Assembly: GCF_020783655.1 (NCBI RefSeq)
Contig: NZ_JAJGQH010000004.1
Location: 223,742-287,741, forward strand
Direction: 5' to 3'
DNA: 64,000 nucleotides
DNA from: Xanthomonas melonis
GTDB lineage: Bacteria > Pseudomonadota > Gammaproteobacteria > Xanthomonadales > Xanthomonadaceae
The notes below the pieces were generated by a model that saw only the letters and a list, made by a program, of their open reading frames with translations, ran no database searches and had not been told where the DNA came from. The position numbers and the translations under genes are program-made. The stretch's first letter is position 1; each line of letters begins with the position of its first letter. Shown here one piece after another: positions 47,918-55,583 of the stretch.

Positions 47918-50041
47918 TCACCAAATCACGACCTGCTTGTCGCCCTGGCGCACCATCGCATCGCCCGGCTTGCACGAGAACGCCGCTGCGAAGGCTGGCA
48001 TGTTCGACGGCGCGCCAATGGCACGGAAATTCGCCGGCGCGTGCGGGTCGGTCTTCAGGCGCACCACCAGCTCTTCCGGGGTGAAGTTGCGGCGCCACAC
48101 CGTGGCCCAGTTGAGGAAGAAACGCTGATCGCGGGTGATGCCGTCGGTCTTGGGATCGTCCTTGCCGGCGGTGGCGGCCTTCATGGCGTCGTAGGCGGTG
48201 TTGAGGCCACCCAGATCGGCGATGTTCTCGCCCAGGGTCAGGTCGCCCTTGACCTTGTCGCCGGCCGGGGTGCGGTAGCCGTCGAACTGCGCCACCAGCT
48301 TGCCGGTGCGCGCCTTGAACGCGTCCAGGTCCTTCTGCGTCCACCAGCCCGGATCGGGGATGAAGTTGCCGTCGGCACCGAAGCGGCTGCCCTGGTCGTC
48401 GTAGCCGTGCGTCATCTCATGGCCGATCACCGCACCGATGCCGCCGTAGTTCATTTCCTCCGGCGCGTTCGGGTCGAAGAACGGCGGCTGCAGGATGGCG
48501 GCCGGGAACACGATCTCGTTCTGCAGCGGGTTGTAGTAAGCGTTGACCGTCTGCGGGCTCATGCCCCATTCGGTCCTGTCCACCGGCTTGCCGATCTTGG
48601 ACAGGTTCCACTTGTAGTTGAACGCCTGCGCGGCCAGCACGTTACCCAGGTAGCTGTCGCGACCGGTGGTCAGGCCGTTCCAGTCGCGCCATTTTTCCGG
48701 ATAGCCGATCTTGGGCGTGAAGCTTTCCCATTTGGCGATCGCCTTGGCCTTGGTTTCCGGGCTCATCCAGTCCAGCTTTTCGATGCGGGCCTTCAACGCG
48801 GTGCGCAGATTGCCGACCAGCGTTTCCATCTTGGCCTTGGAATCGGCCGGGAAAGCGACCTTGACGTACATCTGGCCCAGCGTTTCGCCGGCCTGCCCGT
48901 TGATGGTGGCCAGCACGCGCTTCCAGCGCGGCTTGATCTCCTTCTGCCCGCGCATTGTCTTGTTGTAGAACGCGAAGTTCTCGTCCACGAACGGCTGGCT
49001 CAGGAACGGCGAGGCGCCGTCGACGGTGTGGAAGCGCAGGTAGGCGCGCCAGATCGCCGGATCGGTATCGGCGATCATCTTGCTCACTTCCTGGTGAAAG
49101 GCCGGGATCGCCAGCGAGAACATTTCCGGCGTGGCCACGCCCTGCGACTTGAAGAACTCGGTCCAGGACCAGTTCGGAGTCAGCTTGTCGGCATCGGCCG
49201 GGGAGATCGGGTTGTAGGCCAGCGAGGCGTCACGCGACAGCTCGGTGCTGGTCTTGGACACCTTGGCCAGACGGGTTTCGAACGCGACCACCTGTTTGGC
49301 CTGTGCGGCGGCATCGGCGGCGGACACGCCCGATAGCTCCAGCACCTTGGCGATATGCGCCTGGTAGGCCTCCAGCTTGGCCTTGTTGCTGGCGCTGGTG
49401 TAGTACTCCGGATCGGGCAGGCCCAGGCCGCCCTGCATGGCGTAGGCGATGTTCTGGCTGGACTTCTTGAAGTCTGCCTCTGCACCGAAGCCGAACAGAT
49501 CGTTGTTGCCCTTGGAGGCGCTGCTGCGCAGGTAGTCGACCAGCTTGGCCTGGTCGCTGATCGCATCGATCGCAGCCAGTTCCGGCTTCAGCGGCTCGAT
49601 GCCCTGGGCATTGATCTTGGCTTCGTCCATGCCGGTGGACCACAGGTCGCCGACGATCTTCTCCACGCCGGTGGCGCCGGTGTCGGCGGCGGCCTGTTCG
49701 GCCAACTGCTGCTGGATCGCATTGGAGCGCTCATCGAGCATTTCGAACGCACCCCAGCTGGTGCGGTCGCTCGGTACCGGGTTGGCGGCCAGGAACTTGG
49801 CGTTGGCGTAGGCGTTCAGGTCGGTACAGGCATTGGCGTTGGGATCCAGATCGGCCGCGGTGAACTGGTTTACCGCCGGCAACTTGCTCTGGTCCAGGGT
49901 CAGCGTCTTGGGCGCGGTAGGCGTGGTGGCCGCAGCGTCGCCCGCAGGGGCGGCAGGTGCCGTGTCGTCGGACTTCTTGCAACCGCTCAGTGCGGCCGCC
50001 ACGGCCAGGGTCAGCGTCAGTAGATGAGGTGTGCGAATCAC
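47918..50041 (-). CDS. M13-family metallopeptidase, lipoprotein
   Basis: A 707-residue zinc peptidase of the PepO/neprilysin family. The signal ends in the lipobox AAALSGC (Cys near residue 18), followed by an Ala/Pro/Thr linker. The catalytic motif is HEMTH at residues 541-545 in IGHEMTHGYDDQGS, with GENIADLGGLN holding the third ligand and SNMPAFAAAFSCKPGDAM near the end. The start is GTG at 50041 with GGAG five bases upstream, giving a proper lipoprotein signal; longer starts add a basic leader. It is the best preserved of three tandem M13 genes. Confidence 0.93.
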   Translation of the reverse strand: MIRTPHLLTLTLAVAAALSGCKKSDDTAPAAPAGDAAATTPTAPKTLTLDQSKLPAVNQFTAADLDPNANACTDLNAYANAKFLAANPVPSDRTSWGAFEMLDERSNAIQQQLAEQAAADTGATGVEKIVGDLWSTGMDEAKINAQGIEPLKPELAAIDAISDQAKLVDYLRSSASKGNNDLFGFGAEADFKKSSQNIAYAMQGGLGLPDPEYYTSASNKAKLEAYQAHIAKVLELSGVSAADAAAQAKQVVAFETRLAKVSKTSTELSRDASLAYNPISPADADKLTPNWSWTEFFKSQGVATPEMFSLAIPAFHQEVSKMIADTDPAIWRAYLRFHTVDGASPFLSQPFVDENFAFYNKTMRGQKEIKPRWKRVLATINGQAGETLGQMYVKVAFPADSKAKMETLVGNLRTALKARIEKLDWMSPETKAKAIAKWESFTPKIGYPEKWRDWNGLTTGRDSYLGNVLAAQAFNYKWNLSKIGKPVDRTEWGMSPQTVNAYYNPLQNEIVFPAAILQPPFFDPNAPEEMNYGGIGAVIGHEMTHGYDDQGSRFGADGNFIPDPGWWTQKDLDAFKARTGKLVAQFDGYRTPAGDKVKGDLTLGENIADLGGLNTAYDAMKAATAGKDDPKTDGITRDQRFFLNWATVWRRNFTPEELVVRLKTDPHAPANFRAIGAPSNMPAFAAAFSCKPGDAMVRQGDKQVVIW

Positions 50042-50422
50042 AAAGGCTCCAGGAGCAACAGTCGATTGGGTGGCGCCGTCACAGCGGAGCCGTGACGGCA
50101 CTCTACCGTTCCATAGGGAATGACGCATGGTGTCGAAGGTCATGGTGTGGGGATGCCGCGTCCATCACGGCCGCAGCGCCCAGGCCGCCAGCAGGGTGCC
50201 TTGCGCGGCAGCCGAAGGACCAGAAGGCTCGGGCAGGTGCGAAACCGATCGAGGCCGCCGGATGCCGAATGAACATCCGGCAATAAACGTTCGGCCAGTC
50301 GCCCGCGGGAGCTGGCGCGGGATGGGGGTGGGCGGTGGTCCGAGCGCGATTCCCATCCGCCCCCGGCATCCTGGAGGACGCCTGCATGACCGGTTCGGGC
50401 CACCAGTGCTATATACAGGTGC
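50042..50422. other. Spacer between divergent M13 and oxidoreductase genes
   Basis: Both promoters must lie in these 381 bp. I can assign neither with confidence. TATATAC at 50410-50416 is 7 bp before the oxidoreductase ATG, too close for a -10. No convincing gene. Confidence 0.3.
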
Positions 50423-52018
50423 ATGCGCCGCCGCACGCCAGCGTTGGATGCCTTGATCATCGGTGCCGGCCATAACGGGCTGGTGTGCGCCGCCTATCTG
50501 GCACGCGCCGGCAGGAGGGTACTGGTGCTGGAGGCGCGGCCGGTGGTCGGCGGCGCGGCGGTGACCGAGGAATTTCACCCGGGCTTTCGCAACTCCGTTG
50601 CTGCGTACACGGTGTCGTTGCTGCAACCCAGGATCATCGACGAGCTGGCGCTGGAACGGCATGGCTTGCGTGTGGTGCCGCGGCGCATCAATAACTTTCT
50701 GCCGCTTCCCGATGGCCGTTACCTGCTCGCCGGGGCCGGGCGGACGCAGCAGGAGCTGGCGAAATTCTCGGCGCGCGATGCAGCGGTGTTGCCTGCCTAT
50801 GAAGCCCGGCTGGAGCAACTGGCCGACGTGCTGCGTGCGCTTGCCCTGCAGGCGCCGCCGGACGTGACCGATGGCGGCTGGTTGCGGGCGTTGCCGCAGC
50901 TGTGGCAGGCCGGCAAGGTGGGCATGCAGCTGCAGGGTCTGCCGCTTGCGCTGCGGAGCGAGTTGCTGGACCTGTTCACCATCTCTGCGGCCGAGTATCT
51001 GCAGCGCTGGTTCGAGAGCGCGCCGATCAAGGCGCTGTTCGGCTTCGACGGCATCGTGGGCAATTACGCCAGCCCCTACACGCCCGGTACGGCGTACGTA
51101 TTGCTGCATCACGTGTTCGGGCAGAGCAACGGGGTCAAGGGGGCATGGGGCCACGCCATCGGCGGGATGGGCGCCATCACCCAGGCGATGGCGGCCAGTG
51201 CGCGCGAGTCTGGTGCGCAGATCCGCACCCCGTGCGCGGTGGAGCGTGTGCTGGTGGAGCGCGGCCGGGCCGTGGGCGTCGTCACAGCCGAGGGGCAGGA
51301 GATTCGCGCCGCTACCGTGGTTGCCAACGTCAATCCGAAACTGCTGTATCAGCGGCTGATGCGGCGCGAAGACGTGCCTGACGAAACGCACGCGCGCATC
51401 GCGTACTACCGCTGTGGGTCCGGTACCTTCCGGATGAATGTCGCGCTCTCGCGCCTGCCGGACTTCACCGCGCTGCCGGGCGAGGGCGACCATCTCACCG
51501 CCGGCATCATCCTGGCACCGAGCCTGGACTACATGGACCGCGCCTGGCATGACGCACGCACCTCGGGATGGTCGCGCGAACCGGTGGTGGAGTTACTGAT
51601 CCCCAGCACCCTGGACACTACGCTGGCACCGCCAGGGCAGCACGTGGCAAGCCTGTTCTGCCAGCACGTGGCACCGCAGCTGCCAGACGGCAGCCGCTGG
51701 GATGATCATCGCGAAGAAGTGGCCGATCTGATGATCGCCACCGTGGAGCGCTACGCGCCAGGTTTTGCTGCATCGATCCTGGGCCGGCAGATCCTGAGTC
51801 CACTCGACCTGGAACGTATCTTCGGCCTGATTGGCGGCGATATCTTCCACGGCGCCCTGAGCCTCAATCAACTGTTCAGCGCACGCCCCCTGCTGGGGCA
51901 GGGCGCGTATCGCGGCGCGATCCCCGGGCTGTATCTCTGCGGCTCGGGCACCCACCCGGGCGGTGGGGTCACCGGTGCGCCTGGGCACAATGCGGCGCGG
52001 GTGATCCTCCGCGGCTGA
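50423..52018 (+). CDS. Phytoene desaturase-type FAD oxidoreductase
   Basis: A 531-residue flavoprotein of the CrtI/PYROXD2 group (COG1233). The FAD motif is ALIIGAGHNGLVCAAYLARAGRRVLVLEA near the N-terminus, followed by VGGAAVTEEFHPGF. The C-terminal FAD-binding motif is GLYLCGSGTHPGGGVTGAPGHNAARVIL. It differs from true carotenoid desaturases and no crt genes are nearby, so a carotenoid role is not supported. The substrate is unknown. It stands alone and converges on the Oar-type receptor gene. Confidence 0.88.
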   Translation: MRRRTPALDALIIGAGHNGLVCAAYLARAGRRVLVLEARPVVGGAAVTEEFHPGFRNSVAAYTVSLLQPRIIDELALERHGLRVVPRRINNFLPLPDGRYLLAGAGRTQQELAKFSARDAAVLPAYEARLEQLADVLRALALQAPPDVTDGGWLRALPQLWQAGKVGMQLQGLPLALRSELLDLFTISAAEYLQRWFESAPIKALFGFDGIVGNYASPYTPGTAYVLLHHVFGQSNGVKGAWGHAIGGMGAITQAMAASARESGAQIRTPCAVERVLVERGRAVGVVTAEGQEIRAATVVANVNPKLLYQRLMRREDVPDETHARIAYYRCGSGTFRMNVALSRLPDFTALPGEGDHLTAGIILAPSLDYMDRAWHDARTSGWSREPVVELLIPSTLDTTLAPPGQHVASLFCQHVAPQLPDGSRWDDHREEVADLMIATVERYAPGFAASILGRQILSPLDLERIFGLIGGDIFHGALSLNQLFSARPLLGQGAYRGAIPGLYLCGSGTHPGGGVTGAPGHNAARVILRG

Positions 52019-52040
52019 CGCACTCGTTGCGAACGCGCAC

Positions 52041-52068
52041 GAAAAAAGGCCTCGGGTTCACCGAGGCC
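52041..52068 (-). terminator. Rho-independent terminator of the second Oar-type receptor
   Basis: An A6 run, then GGCCTCGG (52048-52055), loop GTTCA, CCGAGGCC (52061-52068). The A-run is the U-tract on the minus strand. It also faces the end of the oxidoreductase gene. Confidence 0.8.
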
Positions 52069-52087
52069 AGGAGCAAGCGCCATTCGA

Positions 52088-52120
52088 TCGGCGGAAGCGT
52101 CATGATGACGCTTCCGCCGA
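52088..52120 (-). repeat. 16-bp perfect inverted repeat next to the receptor stop codon
   Basis: TCGGCGGAAGCGTCAT at 52088-52103 and its exact complement at 52105-52120 form a long hairpin only 8 bp past the receptor stop. It stacks before the terminator at 52041-52068. It has no U-tract, so it may protect the mRNA 3' end rather than terminate. Confidence 0.75.
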
Positions 52121-52127
52121 GCATCGA

Positions 52128-55100
52128 TCAGAAATCGTACGATGCGGTGAGACGAACGTAACGTGGCGTGTTGTAGTTATAAGGCTGCAGACCGACCCGG
52201 TAGGTGTTGGAAACGACGAACGGAGAATCTCCTTCGTATACACCGTCCACTCGATTGACTGTACGGTCGTTGAGGACATTGAAGACCTGCACGCCGATAG
52301 CCAGCTTGTGATCGGCGAAACCGGGGCGGTAGGTCAAACCGAGATCCAGGTTCTTGATCCACGGGGTGCGGCCCGCATCGCCAGGGCGGGACGGTTCGCC
52401 ACCACAGTAGTGATAACCAGAGCCATAGCCGATCGGGTCGTAGTTAACAGACTCCGCATCCGGGCCGCCGTAGAAGCCCAGGCAGGAAATCGGCGTGCCG
52501 GACATGACACGCAGCGTTGCCGAAGCCATCCATTCCGGATTGATCTGATATGCGCCGAATGCCTTCAGCTGGTGTCGACGGTCGTTGGCCAGGCTGCCGC
52601 CTGCGTAGTACATCAGCGCAGCCGCATCCCAGTCCTGGGTCTTCGATATGTCGGCCTGTCCCAGATCGGACTTCACTTGGCCTTCGGTATTGCCATAGCT
52701 GTGTGACCAAGTGTAGTCGACGCGGCCGTACCACTTCTCGTTGAAGGGATGCTCCACGAACAGGTCGACCGATACGTAGCTACGTTTGGCCTTGTCGGTG
52801 AAACCCCAATCCGCCTGCGACATCGCCACCTGCGTATAGCCGGAGCCGTTGGTGTTGGCGAGGTTATAGGTATTGGTCTTGCCAGGATTGAACATCACGC
52901 AGCCGGGGATGCTGACGCTGCCGGAATCCCCGCCATTGGCGTCGATCTTGTCAGCGATGCGTGCGGTGTCGCAGACGTCGTCGATGGCGGCCTGCAGCTT
53001 GCGATACGTCACCTTCGCGCCCGAGTTCCAGCTTTCGCCGAGCGTCTTCTCGAACCCGAGGATGAATTCATCCTGGTACTGAGACTTCAGGTCTGTCGGT
53101 GCGAACGCATTGGGATCCGGCGCTTGGCCGAACTCACCATTGCTGGAAACCGGTCCGGGACCGATGGGGCGAAGCCCGGTCGGTTCGCCGTTTGCGTCGA
53201 TGCCGGTGTAAGCAAAATACTCGTCCGTGAACGTAGATGCCGATGCGCCGCGAATTGCGACCTGGTTAGGCAGGGCGAGGTAGTAACGACCAAGGTTTGC
53301 GAAGACCTTCAGCGACGAATCTCCGAAGACGTCCCAGCTTGCGCCAAGACGTGGAGCCCATTGGTCGCCGCTGTCCACGTAAGGGACATGGTCGCTGTTG
53401 AAGTTGGTGAACTTGTCGTTGCGGATACCCAGCGTCACCAACCAATGATCGTTGACCTGCCAGCGGTCTTCTACGTAGTACGCCTTCTGTTCCACGGCCA
53501 TGCTGGTGGTGGTGGTGAAGATGCGTTGCTGCACGTAGTACCCATTGGTTCCCGCACCGGTGGCCCCGACACCTAATGAGCCGCGAACAGGAGTGACCTC
53601 ATCCACAGCGCGCCCGTAGGTCCACTGGTATCCAGGGCCGGTCGTGCGAACGCCTTCGTCGTAGGCATTGAAGTACATGTTGTCCACGCCTGCAGTGAGG
53701 TCGTGATCGCCGAGCCGGTAATTCAATTCCAGGCGCAGGTTACGGGTCTTGTTGATCGGATCGTCTGCCTTCGACCTGTTGGTCGCCTGGGCGTTGGAAA
53801 TCGGTGTGCCGCCGGTGATCGCCGGATTCTGCAGGTTCAACCCTGCAATGAACGGGAGCGACGAAACCAGCGGGTTAAACTGCTGATTGTGCTGTGTACT
53901 TCTGCCCCACATCGCATTTAGGGTCAGGTCGTCGGTGATATAGCCCGTGTACTTGAAGACATCGTAGGTGTCTTTGATCTTGAAGGTATCGGGGAACAAG
54001 CCCGACGGACCGCCGTCCGACATGGTGTCGTAACTGTAGTTGCTATAGGAGCCAGCACGGCGATCAGTGTTCTCGATACGCGTGTACTCCAGGATATTGC
54101 TGTCGTTGATGTTCCAATCCACTTTCCCGTAGAACTTGGGAGAGCTGTAGTCGTAGTGATTGCGTCCCTGTGCTCTGGCCGCCGTGGCAGTGCTGGTGAC
54201 GGCGCCATCGGTCTTGTCGGTCTCGCCGGCCACGAAGATGAACAGTTTGTCCTCGATCAATGGACCGCCCGCGTAAGCGCTATAAACGGTGCGACTTTGC
54301 ACGTCGCCCTTGCTGCTACGGTACATCGTGCCAGGAAGTTCAGGATCTTCGTATCTGTAACGTGGATTCGCGTTCAATGTATTGCTGGGATACCAGACGT
54401 CTCCAACGGAACTTGCGAGGTTCTTGGGTTCCCAAATCGCCTGTGCGCCGAACCGCCATTCGTTGGTACCACGCTTGCCCAACTGGTTGATCACGCCGCC
54501 AGTGGAGCGGCCATACTTGGCGCTGTAACCACCGGTATAGGTTTCCTGCTGGTCGATGGCGCCATAAGGCAGGCTGACGCCGCCCAGATTGCTCAAGGGA
54601 TTGCTGACGTTGAAGCCATTGATGTAGTACGCGTTCTCGGTGACGCCGGAGCCGCCGAAAGACACCACCGAACGGGATCCATTGTTGAATGCGCCGCTGC
54701 CTGCGACTGCGCCCGGTGCGAGCAGCGCGATCGCTTCGGCGCTACGGCCTAGCGGCAGCGTTGCCAGCTGCTCGGAGGTGATCACCGAGCGCGAGCTGGT
54801 GGAGCTGACATCGATCTTGGGTGCGTTGGCAGCGGTGACCGTGATTGCACCAAGCGTGGTGGCATCCGCATTGCTGCCCGCGGTGCTGGCGCCAGCGAAT
54901 GAGACTTCGGTGCCGGATCCCACGCGCAGCTGCACATTCTCGCGGGTATCGATGACCTGGTCACCGCGCTTCAGGGTGACGGTGTACGCGCCCACTGGCA
55001 GCGAGCCAAGGTTATAGCGGCCGTTCGCATCGACAGTGATGGTGCGGCTGAGGCCGGTGTCGCTCTGCACGACAATGGTGCTGCCGGCTTCAGAGGGAGC

Positions 55101-55220
55101 GCTGCCGTAGATGCTGCCGGTGGTGCTCTGTGCATAGACCGCGCCATTGCTGAGGCAGGCGCCGAGAACGGCGGCGAGGGCGGTGCGTTTGAGAACGTTG
55201 CGACGAAATTGCTTGCTCAT
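52128..55220 (-). CDS. TonB-dependent receptor, Oar type (second copy)
   Basis: A 1030-residue outer-membrane receptor. The signal peptide ends near residue 30 (AVYAQS). The carboxypeptidase-regulatory-like domain (about 35-110: SIYGSAPSEAGS, VDANGRYNLGSLPVGAYTVTL), plug (SSRSVITSEQLATLPLGRS; SGVTENAYYINGFNV) and barrel follow, ending in TASYDF. It is clearly paralogous to the receptor at 11328; they share, for example, DWDAAALM, ANDRRHQ and SGTP-SCLG. The base composition is lower in GC than the window average. The substrate is unknown. Confidence 0.92.
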   Translation of the reverse strand: MSKQFRRNVLKRTALAAVLGACLSNGAVYAQSTTGSIYGSAPSEAGSTIVVQSDTGLSRTITVDANGRYNLGSLPVGAYTVTLKRGDQVIDTRENVQLRVGSGTEVSFAGASTAGSNADATTLGAITVTAANAPKIDVSSTSSRSVITSEQLATLPLGRSAEAIALLAPGAVAGSGAFNNGSRSVVSFGGSGVTENAYYINGFNVSNPLSNLGGVSLPYGAIDQQETYTGGYSAKYGRSTGGVINQLGKRGTNEWRFGAQAIWEPKNLASSVGDVWYPSNTLNANPRYRYEDPELPGTMYRSSKGDVQSRTVYSAYAGGPLIEDKLFIFVAGETDKTDGAVTSTATAARAQGRNHYDYSSPKFYGKVDWNINDSNILEYTRIENTDRRAGSYSNYSYDTMSDGGPSGLFPDTFKIKDTYDVFKYTGYITDDLTLNAMWGRSTQHNQQFNPLVSSLPFIAGLNLQNPAITGGTPISNAQATNRSKADDPINKTRNLRLELNYRLGDHDLTAGVDNMYFNAYDEGVRTTGPGYQWTYGRAVDEVTPVRGSLGVGATGAGTNGYYVQQRIFTTTTSMAVEQKAYYVEDRWQVNDHWLVTLGIRNDKFTNFNSDHVPYVDSGDQWAPRLGASWDVFGDSSLKVFANLGRYYLALPNQVAIRGASASTFTDEYFAYTGIDANGEPTGLRPIGPGPVSSNGEFGQAPDPNAFAPTDLKSQYQDEFILGFEKTLGESWNSGAKVTYRKLQAAIDDVCDTARIADKIDANGGDSGSVSIPGCVMFNPGKTNTYNLANTNGSGYTQVAMSQADWGFTDKAKRSYVSVDLFVEHPFNEKWYGRVDYTWSHSYGNTEGQVKSDLGQADISKTQDWDAAALMYYAGGSLANDRRHQLKAFGAYQINPEWMASATLRVMSGTPISCLGFYGGPDAESVNYDPIGYGSGYHYCGGEPSRPGDAGRTPWIKNLDLGLTYRPGFADHKLAIGVQVFNVLNDRTVNRVDGVYEGDSPFVVSNTYRVGLQPYNYNTPRYVRLTASYDF

Positions 55221-55535
55221 TCCTGACCTTTCACTGGAATTCGGTTAAGGGGCGGTCACCGGGGAGTCAGATGGCCTTAACCCGAACGTAATGAACCTGT
55301 GCTCTTCAGTGCAACCGAATACGGCCATTCATTAACAGATGAAGTCAGATCCGCACTAAAAATGTGGAATTCAGCACAATTTTCCTGTGGTGAAACGGTC
55401 CGGAGAGCAATCTCGACAATAACCCTCGCGACATTGGTTACGTTTGGTACAGATAATCGGGCGAGAGCCTTTACTTGATGGAGGCATCAGCTCCTGCGAG
55501 ATGCGAGGTTCCATTGGCTGATGAATTGCACAATC
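55221..55535. promoter_or_regulatory. Promoter region of the second Oar-type receptor
   Basis: The leader contains GGTTAAGG (55243-55250) and CCTTAACC (55275-55282) as an inverted repeat with a 24-bp gap. Immediately upstream, on the minus strand, is TTACGTTCGG (55282-55291), also found upstream of the receptor at 55584. An AT-rich stretch at 55330-55400 completes the region. No gene is present. Confidence 0.45.
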
Positions 55536-55564
55536 GAAGAAGCCCCGACATGCGGGGCTTCTTC
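55536..55564 (-). terminator. Terminator of the third TonB-dependent receptor
   Basis: GAAGAAGCCCCG and its complement CGGGGCTTCTTC form a 12-bp stem with loop ACATG. The stem carries its own A/T-rich ends. It lies about 20 bp past the stop codon at 55584. Confidence 0.85.
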
Positions 55565-55583
55565 AACTGCGATCCAGCTCAGA

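Noticed and set aside
50410..50416. TATATAC as promoter of the oxidoreductase gene
   Set aside because: It lies 7 bp before the ATG, too close for a -10 unless the mRNA is leaderless, for which there is no other evidence.
50423..52018. Carotenoid (xanthomonadin-like) biosynthesis gene
   Set aside because: The sequence is of the broad COG1233 group, and no crt, pig or other pigment gene is nearby.
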